In this document: positions 33,961 through 45,024 of the stretch, in pieces | Numbering within the stretch: position 1 is the stretch's first letter | Layout of the letters: each line of letters begins with the position of its first letter | DNA from: Cristatella mucedo | Lineage: Eukaryota; Bryozoa; Phylactolaemata; Cristatellidae | NCBI GenBank assembly: GCA_009760855.2 | Contig: WPIO01000093.1 | Span: forward strand, 611,001-675,000 | Direction: 5' to 3' | DNA: 64,000 bases | Program-made: the position numbers and the translations under genes | Notes under the pieces: generated by a model | What the model was told of the DNA's origin: nothing | The model's database searches: none | What the model saw: the letters and a program-made list of their open reading frames with translations, nothing else

Positions 33961-34194
33961 ACAAACAATGCAAATTGTCAGTTATCTAATCGAAAATGGG
34001 TTAATTTATGTAAATCCCTTTTCTGGTCACAAAAGCAAATTTGTAGGGAGCGATGGCCATTTTATATATTTCTGAGGCAGAAGCAATTAGCAAATAACTT
34101 ACTATTCCGGGACAAAATTGTGTAAATGTGTCGTTCACTGGGAGGTTGGGTTTTTTACTAACTCTCAAACTTGTTCAAGTACGGACTCAAGCAA

Positions 34195-35280
34195 CCATTT
34201 ACCTTTCCTTTGATTCCTCACACCCTTCGAGCACCTCGAATTCTCTCAACTCACTTGCTGCATGCATTGATGACATCCGCACATGGATGGCAGCAAATTT
34301 TCTAAAACTAAACGATGATAAAACTAACTTACTTTTTATGGGCAAACCCAGTGTGATTCAGAAATTGGAAAGGCTGACGCTCAAAATTGGCTCTGCCAGC
34401 ATATCTCCAGTTGAATCAGCTCGAAATCTAGTTGTCATGTTCCAAAGTGACCTCTCGTTAGACGACCTCATCAGCTCCACAGTCAAATCTGCCTACTTTC
34501 AGCTACATAACATTTCTCAAATTCGGGCTTGTTTAGATAAGGATACCACGTCCAAGTTGGTCCATGCATTCGTGACATCACGTATCGACTTCTGCAACTC
34601 ACTGCTTACTGGCCTACCAGCATGTGCGATCAGGCGATTGCAGCTGGTGCAAAACTCCGCAGCTAGGCTTGTCTGTCGTGAGCGTCGCAGTTGCCACATC
34701 ACACCACTTCTCGTCGACCTGCACTGGCTACCAGTCAAGCAACGGATCGACATCAAGGTTTTGTCGCTCACTTTTAGATCACTCCATTCTTTGGTACCAG
34801 CCTATCTCTCAGATCTACTCCCCTTCCAGGCTAAGCATCGTACTACCCACTTTTCGGAATCCAACAGTCTACCAATACCCGTACAAACCTCATATCCTTT
34901 GGAGACCGTGCATTTAGTTCGTATGCTCCCAAAGCCTGGAATTCCCTCCCGACTTGCGTCAGAACATCCCCTGACTTGATCACATTTAAAAAGAACTTAA
35001 AAACACATATTTACGACAGCATTTAGTGGGTCCCTGTGATTTGTCCTTCATGAGCTTATGCGTGCTGACACTGTGCATGCTGCCACTAACCACATTTGCA
35101 TGCTGACTCTGTGCATGTCACCCCTAACCAGGTTATTCATGTTGTTTGTTTATCAAGCATGATTTTACTCACCATTCAATTGCATTTCCGTTTGCAGCAA
35201 ATGTAAAGCGCCTAGAAAGAGATTGAGTCTCCGAGGGCGCTTTATCAAGTGCATTATTATTGTTATTGTTATTATTACAA
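34195..35280 (+). mobile_element. L2-A LINE, 5'-truncated
   Basis: It starts just after the RT catalytic motif (the [20 protein letters not shown] position) and runs through [20 protein letters not shown], the full C-terminal region, 3' UTR, hairpin (slightly decayed: GATTGAGTCTCCGAGGGCGC) and a TTATTG-containing tail. Frame 34128-34979 stays open for most of it and shifts near 34870. Confidence 0.85.
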
Positions 35281-35329
35281 GTCTTTGGTGTAATATTATC
35301 CCAGTAGTACAGCAGCCTCTAAACAGTTT

Positions 35330-36055
35330 CCCGAAGTCGTAGCAGTGACAGAATCAGACCTAAGAGCTAGCTCCAACATATCCCAAAGATGCTCTATATG
35401 ATTTCGGTCAGGCGGCTTACTCGGCTAACTCATGACTCAGGCAGCTGTTTAAACAAAAAACCCGTAAGAAGCTTTTTGCTGTATACTTCACACCATTATC
35501 AAGCTGCCAAATGTAATCATTTGCTCAAGGAGCTCTAGCAACTATAATCCCAGCATTTTGCACCAGATCGATGTACACATGATGGCTCACGAGTCCGTTA
35601 ACATAGTGCAGCACTCCGAACAAGAGAAGCAGAAGTAAACTAAACCATAATACTTTTGTCGCAGAATTTCACTGTTGGCAGAAGGCAGTCAGGGTGGCAC
35701 ATTTGATCTTTTTGCCGACTTCCGAATGTTCTTTGTTTGCTGTTAATGAAAAGCATGAATTGGGATTATTTGGTCTGCCACGCTTGACTTATTTTCTCTC
35801 TCACGTAGGGGGCATGTTCCAGGCCCATCTAGGATGGTCTCTTCTGTGTTGCTCTGTAAGCAAAGGCATTTGATCGGTCAGCCTCCTCAATAGGACATAC
35901 TAAGTAAATTGTCATTTGCCTAAAGTTTTTAAGATTGTAGCTCACGGCTCCTTGGCCGACTTTAAGAGTCTGTGCCACTTCTTGGTTGCCTAGGCCCATT
36001 TCATTCAAGGCATGTAGCCCTCCTTCCATTGGTGCCATCGAGTGGCGAACTCCTA
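35330..36055 (-). mobile_element. Tc1/mariner-like transposase fossil
   Basis: Minus strand in order: LHALNEMGLGNQEVAQTLKV, the N-terminal helix-turn-helix (35850-36040); GVLHYVNGLVSHHVYIDLVQ (near 35590); DNGVKYTAKSFL, the DNDPKHTAK-equivalent (near 35480); and SKPPDRNHIEHLWDMLE, the SPDLNPIEHLWDEL-equivalent at the end of the DDE domain (near 35385-35430). Frame-broken and missing parts. No terminal inverted repeats were identified. Confidence 0.7.
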
Positions 36056-37349
36056 GGCATATTGGACCTCGTTAAAACAAGCCGGAACAAGCCAGCCATC
36101 TGCCAATGGGTAGGAAAAATTCTCCCCACATACCTGCAGAGACTAGGCAGTCATAAAGAGCTTGTATGGAGAAAAGCTAAAAAGAATACAAACTTGCTAG
36201 ACCCCAGAGATACTATGTTTAAACCACTGCACTTCACAGCAACTACATTATTTTTGCAATTTTAAAAATAAACGACATATTAACTACAAGCAAGCAACAG
36301 CTGTTCCACTTCAAATGTGGCGGTCACGGTTTATGGAAGCTGGTGGCAGAACTTGGATTGTCTGCTCTGTTCGACCAATTTGCTCATTTTAGTCGTCGAA
36401 CAAGACTTGAGAAATGGGTGCATACATATTATATTATTTTAATAAATATAATCTAAATAACACGCACGCATGCTTGCACGCATGCGCACACATTCACACC
36501 CATGAGGATGCAGGCACACTAACAAGCACACACGCGCACATGCTCGCACGCACGCGCGCGCACACACACACACGAATAAGCAGTCAAGCATCCTTATAAA
36601 AAAGACTCTCTGCATGCATAACCTCTCTAGATGCATAAATGCTATCTCTCTGAATGCATAACAATTTGTCAAACGCTAGATTTTCAAGAACCGGTAATAA
36701 ATGCCCATCCTATGATGCATGTAAGCATATTGCATGAAAACATGACTTTTTTCGGAGGTTTTGCTTCAACTTTTGCTTATATGGAGGTGCAGAATGTCTT
36801 CCATCAAACGACCCATGCCAGAATACTTAGCATACAGTATCTGCACTTGACCAAATGCCTTCTGAATGAAATTCTCCTTCATCCTTCACATCCAAACCTG
36901 CACCTGCCTAATAGCAGGAGCCTGAAGTACTTGCCTTGCTGTTTTGCTTTCAGATGTTACAAATTGCATGTACTTGCTAAGCAGTCATGCAATGCAAGGA
37001 AGTCATTTCACCTATAGTGCTACAGAAAGACAAACGCACAGGTCGCCCTTGCACCATTGCCATTCCACTCTTGATACAAGCATACTTGTACAGCCTACCA
37101 GTGGGTGGGCTCACATCAAGAGTCTACCTTGCTTACGTATATATTACTACAGGAGGGAAGCGAGAGGACAAATATTCTCAACGAATTTCCATCGCCGAAC
37201 ATCAAGTGAAATGCTGTGGATTAAGATCAACGAGATACAAGAAAAACAAAGCGTAAGGCTTTAAAACAACTTTGTAAGCCATACGAAAGCCATTGCCATA
37301 GTGACGACCGACACACATAAACGCTCCGAAGCACAGCAAAGTGACTTAC
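36056..37349. other. No gene seen; (CACG)n-type repeat at 36455-36575
   Basis: The only structure is an alternating purine-pyrimidine tract (ACACGC/ACGCGC/ACACAC) at about 36455-36575. The last exon of DALRD3 should lie in or beyond this stretch on the minus strand but was not recognised. Confidence 0.45.
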
Positions 37350-37418
37350 CGATAGAATATGGGTCCGATTGTAATAAGTGCTGAATACCTGGCTCAGGTT
37401 GTACAGAAAAGTACACAG
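37350..37418 (-). CDS. DALRD3: DALRD3 homologue, exon coding YYNR motif
   Basis: 69 nt, phase 0 at both ends; acceptor CTTTCCATTCCAG|CTGTGT and donor CTATCG|GTAAGT. It encodes LCTFLYNLSQVFSTYYNRTH then ILS. The DALR anticodon-binding domain ends with this LS--FSSYYNR-HIL pattern, also present in human DALRD3. It joins the previous exon as APHQ|LCTFLYNLSQ. The expected final exon (about 35-40 residues) was not found. Confidence 0.9.
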
Positions 37419-37554
37419 CTGGAATGGAAAGAACAAGAAATAAAATAAAATCAACAAATCTGACGGCAGACATACAAAGACTCCATGCACCTGTCAAGAT
37501 GTCATCAATAAGGCTCCAATCTGACATGCCCCGGCTGGTGGTCCAGCTGAATAC

Positions 37555-37674
37555 CTGGTGTGGAGCAGCGACGACAGCATTCTTGCTGTGAGTGAATGGA
37601 AACTCGTTAGCAGTCACCTGACGAACGACGTCGGGAAACAGAGCTAGATGATGGAAAGTGAGAATCCATTCATC
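37555..37674 (-). CDS. DALRD3: DALRD3 homologue, DALR-domain exon
   Basis: 40 codons, phase 0 at both ends; acceptor TACATTCACAG|GATGAA, donor CACCAG|GTATTC. It encodes DEWILTFHHLALFPDVVRQV and then ANEFPFTHSKNAVVAAPHQ. This corresponds to the (G)EWLLLFNSILPFPDLL stretch of human DALRD3. The preceding exon ends in phase 1 whereas this one starts in phase 0, so a short exon of about 15-20 residues must lie in between (37675-39451); it was not identified. Confidence 0.88.
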
Positions 37675-38544
37675 CTGTGAATGTAACGAACCTAACATCG
37701 ATCAGTTATCCAAACCATATTCATCCACATCACTATGCAAGCAAATTATTTAGATAGAATTAAGCAGGAGAATGCGCAAGAGCACCTGATGAATATTGTG
37801 TCAAGGACACTAGACACTTGCATGCACGAACTACAGAGACGTTCTTATACAATCTCTACCTGGGCCCACATCCACTGTAGAGCCCGCTGGTCTCAGATTC
37901 ATAGCAAAATTGATACGGATAGAAGGGTAAGGATTTACAGCGAGTGGGAAAGCACCGGGAATGCCTCGTTTGCCACTATCCGACCTTGGCGGTCCCCTCT
38001 AGAGCCAGGCCATTACCCTTGATAAAAAAAAGTGGTAGCTCCATTGAGATGCATTTGACACATCGAATGACACCTTTTCAGCTCCTCCTTAAGCCAAGCA
38101 GCCTCTGAAGGCAAGCCTGGAAGTCAATCACCGAGAAAGGAGACTAGCAGAATTCCTGGGAGTGGCTCCGAGGTACCGTTATGCACATCATGCAGACTGC
38201 TGCGGGGTCGGTTCTGGGTGGGGGGGGGGGTCTCAAGCACTTGACAGTCACTGCCACCACGACTCTGAGGCAAGGATGTACAAAGATGTTTCCTAGTATT
38301 TTCAGCAATTTCATGTGCCACAAACTCTCGGAATCAGAATACATCTGCATAACCATTCGCAAGTTTGGACTTCGTGTTTTTCTTAGTTGTGCCACGAGTA
38401 CAAGAAGTCGATCCGAAATGTAAAATGACACTACCATCCAAGTGTCGGCTAAAGTAAAAAAAAACTGCTGGTACAGGGTGCTATGGGGTGATACAGCGTG
38501 TCAAAACAATGGCAGAGACAATGACTATAGCAGAGATGCTGGTG

Positions 38545-39078
38545 CAAAACTCCAGCCACTAATTCCTCTTGTCTGTCACGAATGTCACAGCTAACATATA
38601 ATACCACTTCTCATCAACGTGCACAGGATCACTAATATCAAGCAGCCCATCGACTGCAAGGTTTTGTTGCTCACTATAGGTCTTGTCATTCTCTTGCTCC
38701 GGCCTACCCATCAGAAATACTTCATAATAAGGCTCCGGATCTAACCAACCATTCTTACGAATAAGGTCGCTCAACTGTGCCTCTTACAACCTCAAATCCT
38801 TTGGAGATCGTGCCTTCAGTGCAAATTACCCCCAGAGCCTCGAAATCGCTACTACCGACAGACATCAGGACATTACTTGACTCGACACTCAAAAAGAAGC
38901 AAGCAAAATAAGTGCTCTTCACAGCACTTGCTTCGTCCGTGTGAGTTGTTTGCATGCTTGCTGACATTTGGATGTGATCACTAACGAATCAATATGCTTC
39001 CCTCTGAGCATATGTAAAGAGCCTGGAAGATGTAGTTATGTTAGGGGGCTGAACATGTTTCATTGTTATTATTATTAT
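38545..39078 (+). mobile_element. Degenerate L2 LINE 3' part in a DALRD3 intron
   Basis: The plus strand reads from the LVQNSS-LVCHE position through LLAHYRSCHSLAPAYPS-, NLKSFGDRAFS- and SLLPTDIRTLLDSTLKKK-like remnants to a TTATTATTATTATGG tail. It is antisense to DALRD3 and strongly diverged. A run of ten or more Gs lies upstream at 38220-38230. Confidence 0.6.
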
Positions 39079-39451
39079 GGCAGCAGAGATAATTGTGGTG
39101 GCAGACCATCTAGCCGCTCTAAGCACGAGCTCAATCATCGGGAATGCTTAACAGGAGGCCCTGGATTAAAGAGCCTTACTGAGCTTTACTGGGCAGCAGT
39201 CTGCATTCACCCATCGAACAAGCCCTAATCTTAAGCCAACATCCTAAAAGCTAGGCACTAATACTCACTTCTGTTTTCAAATGGCTGAAGCTGACCACAT
39301 CTACTTCTGGCAAAGGAGCATAGCTTCCTAAAGCAATAACAACAAGCATCCGAGATATGCAGCATGCAATTGGGCATTCTGCCGATTGCCATCATGTAGA
39401 TGAGTGTCAAGGAGATGCTCGTCATCGGTTGTAGCATTACAGTAGAATCAC

Positions 39452-39655
39452 CTTCAGCAACTTGGCAGTTGAAGTTTTCGAACAGTGTGGCCAGCCGAGC
39501 ACCGTTGTACAGCACAAACGAGCCAGGCTTCACTTTGCGTAGCAGATCGACAGGATCCATGCTGACGCAAGCTGCAGCTGAATGCTGGCGTGACAACAGC
39601 TCAAACTTGGCGGTGGCCCACATCAGCTGCTCAATGCTTGCTTGGCGATAGCCGG
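39452..39655 (-). CDS. DALRD3: DALRD3 homologue, start of DALR domain
   Basis: 204 nt, phase 1 at both ends; acceptor CGTTACAG|CCGGCT, donor GCTGAAG|GTGATT. It encodes IEQLMWATAKFELLSRQHSA then PGSFVLYNGARLATLFENF. Human DALRD3 has VATIKFEMLS and SGTFVMYNCARLATLFES at the same place, the A-KFE/F--YN-ARL signature of DALR domains. The open frame continues past the donor into a CA/CT-rich intron; that extension is not coding. Confidence 0.95.
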
Positions 39656-39854
39656 CTGTAACGTTACACGGCACATTACAGCCCGTGCTCCAGAGCCTTC
39701 GGCATTCGATGCAGTGAAGCATAGTGAGCAGCAAAGGAGGGAGAGTATGCTCGTGCCCGGATGCACGTGCACATGCTTGAGTGCGTGCCTGCCCCCCCCC
39801 CCCGCGTGTGACTGCGCTAGTGCACGTGACTGGGTGCAGAAGAGAGATAGGGAG

Positions 39855-39875
39855 ATAGATAGATAGAGATGGATG

Positions 39876-39925
<50 letters not shown>

Positions 39926-40000
39926 GTGTGTGTGTGCATGCGCGAGTGTACGTGTAAACGTGTGTGTAAATGTGTGCAAATGCGCGTGCGCAGGCACGAG
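39855..40000. repeat. (GATA)/(GA)n/(GT)n microsatellite in a DALRD3 intron
   Basis: GATA units (about 39850-39870), some 23 GA units (39878-39924) and then GTGT/GCGT sequence. A poly-C run lies just upstream at 39788-39802. The serine/leucine-rich frame on the minus strand is artefactual. Confidence 0.9.
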
Positions 40001-40051
40001 TATTCAGTGGTGGTGGGGCAGGGATGGCTCTGCACTCGGTTGCACACGCAC

Positions 40052-40187
40052 CGCTGGCCTGATCGAAGTGCTTGTGCCTGGCAGCTTCTTCCAGCTGCTG
40101 TCGCCGCAGCTCCAAGTAATCGTGAGCCAGCAGTGGCTGCTGCAAACCGTTAATTTCACAGGAGACGATGCCGACTTGGACCAGGCT
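40052..40187 (-). CDS. DALRD3: DALRD3 homologue, exon 5
   Basis: 136 nt, phase 0 to phase 1; acceptor CCCATTGCAG|AGCCTG, donor CCAGCG|GTGCGT. It encodes SLVQVGIVSCEINGLQQPLL and HDYLELRRQQLEEAARHKH. This aligns with the HLICGPVKV---PG--MTA-EYYEFR segment of human DALRD3. The region is related to the catalytic-domain remnant shared with arginyl-tRNA synthetases. Confidence 0.88.
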
Positions 40188-41048
40188 CTGCAATGGGCAA
40201 CCGCACATGGCGACAGACCATCAAGATCTCTTTTGGCTGAAACATCGCTAGTGGCTGGCGGGCCACAAACGCAGGAGCGAGCAAAGCAGGTGGGACAGGG
40301 AGGAGGCACTCAGGTGACTGTAGCCGTCCAGAAGAGTAATCTGTGTGGCCGTGGGTCTCGATGCCAGATACAGCACGAGCTGATCATAACCGACTGGAGG
40401 AGACTTCTAATCATGAGAGCCATTCGTGAGTCAGATCAAGTTCGTTCAAGCACACACACAAGACTAGTTGTGGTATCCAATAGGGCACGCAAATCATATA
40501 TGCCGGGCGTATACGGTTTTGAACAGGATTCATATCGGGATTCAGTGTAACATACTTAAGTGGCCCTACTGCCCACAGCTGACCTTTAAGGAAAGGCCAA
40601 TTGATTCTGATTGCCTTCTGACATGTCACGAGAAGGCATAAAACCCTCACAAGGCATGGACGATTGCTGCAGCTGATATACAGCCTAGCCATACCAGCTG
40701 GCTCTAACGATTGATAACTTGACTGGATATAATGCTGTAAGCAAGAATACATTTGCCACCGGGGTTCGAGCTCAAAATGGCCTGGGACCTGTGAAGCTTT
40801 TCCATTTCACCACTAGATAAACATGCACAATGTCAGAACTTGAACACAGGACACTGTGTGCTTCTATCATGGAAGCACAATTAGCTATTCAAAGGAAGGT
40901 AGGATATCGGCCCCCCAACTTCGGCTTGTGTAGCATTCCCTAATGCAAGAAGACTAGCTCCCACAAGTTCCTTAAGATCTGCAATAAATACGCTTGCACT
41001 TGCATTTAAACAGCATAGAAAGAAGGTGGCAGCCAAAGCAGGCAATAC

Positions 41049-41159
41049 CTGAAACAGTTTTGGCCGATCGCCCACTGCAGCGCTCAGCGCTGTGCAGATC
41101 TTCTCTTGCTCGTGGCTGCGCCTGGTCGACACCACGTGCACGATGGCTAGGCAGGGCTG
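41049..41159 (-). CDS. DALRD3: DALRD3 homologue, exon 4
   Basis: 37 codons, phase 0 at both ends; acceptor CGCATTGCAG|CAGCCC (a start 3 nt later is equally possible), donor TTTCAG|GTATTG. It encodes PCLAIVHVVSTRRSHEQEKI then ALSAAVG. It corresponds to [20 protein letters not shown] in human DALRD3. The intron to exon 3 is only 167 bp. Confidence 0.88.
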
Positions 41160-41326
41160 CTGCAATGCGTGAGCACGATCGTTGCAGCAGCTCCGCCGGC
41201 TGTCGGCAGAGACAGGCCGACTGCTTGCCCTAGCCTCCGCCACTGCTGGCCCGTCCGTGCTCACATGCCGTGTGCAGCCGAGCCGCTCTCAAAAGCAAGC
41301 GGATGGTGGCACGAGCCGCTGCTCAC

Positions 41327-41711
41327 CTGCGCCGGCGCTCCTTCGGCGGAACCGCTGCAATCGCTAGGCAGGCTGGGGCCAATACGCATCGTCTCGGCAG
41401 CAGCTGCGGCCACGAGGCAGCGCAGCTGCATCCGGGCCGATGAGCCCTTGATGCTGTGCGACCGGCAGAGCTGCTCGTCGTCGTCCAGCGCCGTCGTCGG
41501 CCCGCCCTCATGGTGCGGGCTCGCCGCCGCCGCTGCTGACGACGATGACGACGACGACGGCCCAGCCGCATCGTGAACCTCGCCGACGCCCGGAGAAGCA
41601 GCAGCGTCTGCCTCGAGGTCTGCCGCCCAGGCTTCCCCGACGCCGCAGGCCCGGCTGAGTTGGGCGAGCTCGATTGGAAGCGCCCGTGGCACAACGGTTC
41701 GAACGGAAAGC
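41327..41711 (-). CDS. DALRD3: DALRD3 homologue, exon 3 with low-complexity insert
   Basis: 385 nt, entering with one base that completes a Gly codon (SKG|LSVRTVVPRALP) and ending in phase 0; acceptor CCGCCCGCAG|GCTTTC, donor GCGCAG|GTGAGC. It starts like human [20 protein letters not shown]. The middle is a Ser/Ala-rich low-complexity segment. It is followed by DDDEQLCRSHSIKGSS and RMQLRCLVAAAAAETMR, the counterpart of the human SHTLRSHALEE and LGRLCLKELVEE region. GC is very high, so several longer frames overlap; phase and family match select this one. Confidence 0.78.
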
Positions 41712-42269
41712 CTGCGGGCGGACGTGGAAAGCCGGTGTGGCACACACGGTGAAGCAGCTGCTGGCGTGACATCGGGGAGGGGGCGAATGGACAGCTTCAG
41801 CAGCAGCAGCCGTATCAGCCAGCTGCGCTAGCACAGACGCTGCATTCATAGGACCATGGCAAAAAACTGCCCAACCACGCCTCGAGAGCGGCGGAGAAGT
41901 ACGAGCATCGACGAACTGCACACAGGCGGGTATCGGTGTTGTCAGGAGGAGTTCAAGTGCAAGAAAGCCACCTCACTGACGAGTAGTAGCAACAAAGGCC
42001 ATAAACAGTGCAGCAAAAGACTGGCGAGAGATATGTGCACGATTGCGACTTTCAGCTCCAGCAGCAGACCTTCTAAAACAGGTGCTTTTTACTTCGTTTT
42101 GCCTTCCACGAAATCAGCACAGGATCAGGACTTGGTTCGCAAAAAGCGCTGAGTCGAGACCCAGGCAGTGACAGCAGACTTTGCTTGAAACACTGCTCCT
42201 TGCTGCATTTGTAAGTCTCATACAAGCAGACGTTGGTGGCACACGATGAAGTACCATGTCTATGTACAT

Positions 42270-42360
<91 letters not shown>
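42270..42360. repeat. (TA)n microsatellite at an L2 boundary
   Basis: About 43 TA units in DALRD3 intron 2, directly abutting the 5' end of the L2-A copy at 42361. Confidence 0.97.
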
Positions 42361-42361
<1 letters not shown>

Positions 42362-43308
42362 CTAGTTATGGGCAAACCCAGTGTGATTCAGAAATTGGAA
42401 AGGCTGCCTTTCAAAATTGGCTCTGCCAGCATATCTCCAGTTGAATCAGCTCGAAATCTAGGTGTCATATTCCAAAGTGACCTCTCGTTAGACGACCTCA
42501 TCAGCTCCACAGTCAAATCTGCCTATTTTCAGCTTCATAACATTGCTAAAATTAGAGCTTGTTTAGATAAGGATACCACGTCCAAGCTGGTCCATGCATT
42601 CGTGACATCTCGTCTCGACTTCTGCAACTCACTGCTTACTGGCCTACCAGCATGTGCGATCAGGCGATTGCAGCTGGTGCAAAACTCTGCAGCTAGGCTT
42701 GTCTGTCGTGAGCGTCGCAGTTGCCACATTACTCCACTTCTCGCCGACCTGCACTGGCTACCAGTCAAGCAACGGATTGACTTCACGGTTTTGTCGCTCA
42801 CTTTTAGGTCTCTTCATTCTATGGCTCCAGCCTATCTTTCAGATATACTACCCCATCAGGCCAAGCATCGTACCACTCGCTTTTCGGAATCCAACAGTCT
42901 GGAAATACCTCGTACAAACCTTAAATCCTTTGGAGACCGTGCATTTAGTTCGTATGCTCCCAAAGCCTGGAACTCCCTCCCGACCTGCGTCAGAACATCC
43001 CCTGACCTGACCACATTTAAAAGAAACTTAAAAACACACCTATTTAGGACAGCATTTAGTGGGTCCCTGTGATTCGTCATTGATGTGCTTACGCGTGCTG
43101 ACGCTGTGCATGCTGCCACTAACCACATTTGCATGCTGACCCTGTGCATGTAACCCCTAACCATGTTATTCATTTTGTTTGTTTTTCAAGCATGATTTTA
43201 CTTACTATTCTATTGCATATCACTTTGCAGCAAATGTAAAGCGCCTAGAAAGAGATTGAGTTCTCTGAGGGCGCTTTATCAAGTGCAATTTTATTATTAT
43301 TATTATTA
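42361..43308 (+). mobile_element. L2-A LINE, 5'-truncated, young-looking
   Basis: It begins at the [16 protein letters not shown] segment and runs to (TTA)7, inside DALRD3 intron 2 and antisense to the gene. Frame 42368-43072 is open over the whole C-terminal region to the natural stop after FKRNLKTHLFRTAFSGSL. This makes it the best preserved C-terminus in the window, useful as a reference for the family. A (TG)n tract follows at once (43309-43360). Confidence 0.92.
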
Positions 43309-43317
43309 TATGTGTGT

Positions 43318-43360
<43 letters not shown>
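43309..43360. repeat. (TG)n microsatellite following an L2 tail
   Basis: TATGTGTGTG then about 18 TG units immediately after the TTA tail of the L2 copy. Confidence 0.95.
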
Positions 43361-43824
43361 GGTATTTACATATTTGTACATTTTCTACTTCCCTGTGATG
43401 AAAACTAGCTGCCATCAGTCAAGGAGTCAAGAGTAGCAGAACGACACATACTGCCTACGCCATCACGAATATGCAGCATGTGATGCTGAGCTGGTTGTGA
43501 CAAGTCTCATTGCCCACAGCAGCAGGCTGACTTCGAAACAAATTTGAGAGCAAAATCGTGCACAACGACACTCCTCTCTGCCTCTGCTGGGCTCTCACTC
43601 ACTCAAACTGCCTTTCCCTACTTAACTCCCACTCTCTGTCTGCCTCTCTCACAATTACTCTTTGTCTCTGTCTGTCTCTGTCTGTCTGTCTCTCTCTCTC
43701 TCTCTACCTCTCCTCCCTCTACCTCTCCCTACATTTCTTGCTCTTACTCATGGTCTCACTCTTTTGCTCTCTCTTTCCCTCTCACAGATCTCCGAGCAGT
43801 ATATTAGCCGCTGCAGTCACTTAC

Positions 43825-44132
43825 CCTTTGGATCTAAGAAGCTCAGCGAGGCACGAGGCTAACATCAGAGAACGCAGTAGGCTTACGTCGGTGGTCGACT
43901 CGCCTGCCGCGACAGCATAGAAGAGGTCGGCGACATGCAGTAGCACAGCATGCCGCGGGTTCGGAGCTGGCGGGGCTTCCCACTGGTCGACAAGCGCCTG
44001 CCCTCGTAGCACTGCGTCGAACATGGCGGTCCGGTCCAACTGCAACTTCGCGACGCCAGTGTCTTCCTCGACGCGCCACGACGAAACGGCTGGGGTCTCG
44101 GGTGCTCCCAGACGGCTGCAGGCTTCTTCCAA
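43825..44132 (-). CDS. DALRD3: DALRD3 homologue, exon 2
   Basis: 308 nt, phase 0 to phase 2; donor TCCAAAGG|GTAAGT. The 5' boundary (TTCGAGCAG|TTGGAA) is chosen because it gives phase 0, matching exon 1; the pyrimidine tract before it is weak. It encodes LQLDRTAMFDAVLRGQALV and LLRSLMLASCLAELLRSKG. Human DALRD3 has LQLQRSAVFERVL and [18 protein letters not shown] here. The in-frame ATG at 44147 is unlikely to be the start because exon 1 fits upstream. Confidence 0.85.
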
Positions 44133-44298
44133 CTGCTCGAACGACATGGCAACATTAACGTGGCTTGCACAACACCGAAGCCGAAGGAGATATAGGCAGC
44201 GGACATGTCGCAGCCGTACGCAAGCAAAGGTGACGGCATAGCGCCGTCCGAGGTCTGTGGGTTAGGTGGGCCGGCCGCGCCCACCGCCCGGGTTATAC

Positions 44299-44475
44299 CT
44301 TGCTGGATTTTAAGTATTGAGAGAAAACAAGTACGTCCGTGCCAGGTTTCCTTTCCCCGCATTTGACCACGCTTATAGCGCGCTTGGCCTCGGACGCATC
44401 GCTATCGGCGAAGCGTTGAAAATGGTTCAGCAAGCAGTCGCAAACGCCGCGCACGCTGACACGCTGGGTGGTCAT
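44299..44475 (-). CDS. DALRD3: DALRD3 homologue, candidate exon 1
   Basis: 59 codons from the ATG at 44475 to the donor AGCAAG|GTATAA, phase 0. The encoded MTTQRVSVRGVCDCLLNHFQ then RFADSDASEAKRA has no strong resemblance to the human N-terminus. Position, phase and a CpG-rich 5' context support it. DALRD3 in human partners with the METTL2 methyltransferase to place 3-methylcytosine on arginine tRNAs. The summed exons here give about 503 residues, against about 540 in human, with two exons missing. Confidence 0.5.
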
Positions 44476-44567
44476 ACTTTTGCAATAAAATAAGATTCGC
44501 TGTGTGGAGTGCTGAGTGTCTGCTGAACATTAAAAAAACTAGCCGATTTAGCAAGCTCATTTATATA

Positions 44568-44712
44568 TAGTGGCAGAAGAGCATTTATGGCTATCACCGC
44601 CGCTAGCAGCGGGTGAATCGCCCCAATGCAGGACTCGAAAGCACGACCAAGGTCATGGAGAGCGAGAACCTTACCTCCGGGCTGAAAGGCCCGTGTGCCA
44701 GTAACTGTCGAG
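44568..44712 (-). mobile_element. SINE-1 copy upstream of DALRD3
   Basis: Reverse-strand match to SINE-1. The tail block ATATAGTGGCAGAAGAGC and ATGGCTATCACCGCCGCT come first, then the decayed box B region and the box A region (ACCTTACCTCCGGGCTGAAA). The box B GGTTCGATTCC has changed, so it is probably inactive. It lies about 100 bp upstream of the candidate DALRD3 start. Confidence 0.65.
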
Positions 44713-45024
44713 CTGGAAATGTGTCTGGGGGAGCGCTGCAGGCGCACGCGAGAATATACGTTCCTGCGAACCAGCTTCGGTGTTCTGCCTGCTTCCACGT
44801 ACGTTGGCAGTTGGAAGAGCATTGTTTAATCTACAGAAAAAAAGCGAGTAAAACTTGGGCAGAAAAAGAAATAGGTAGCCCGGATCTTTTTCTTTTAAGA
44901 TTTTGTATAGAATCTTAGAAATCTATACATGTAAACTTGGAGCACGTTTTGCCTGCAGTCGTGCCCTCTGCAACACGTGTCGCGAGGCCGACTCTCCCTT
45001 GTGACTCGTGCTTTCCCTCGTTTC

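Noticed and set aside
38100-38160. Candidate short DALRD3 exon (SPFSVIDFQ, minus strand)
   Set aside because: Similarity to the expected short linker exon is too weak, and the splice sites do not give phase 1 to phase 0.
39258-40208. A single 316-codon frame on the minus strand
   Set aside because: It spans two DALRD3 exons plus an intron of CA/CT repeats. Splice sites at 40052 and 39655 and the family match show that the middle is not coding.
41261-41921. Three overlapping frames longer than 130 codons on the minus strand
   Set aside because: Very high GC gives open frames in several phases. Only the one whose phase joins exons 2 and 4 of DALRD3, and which resembles the family, was kept.
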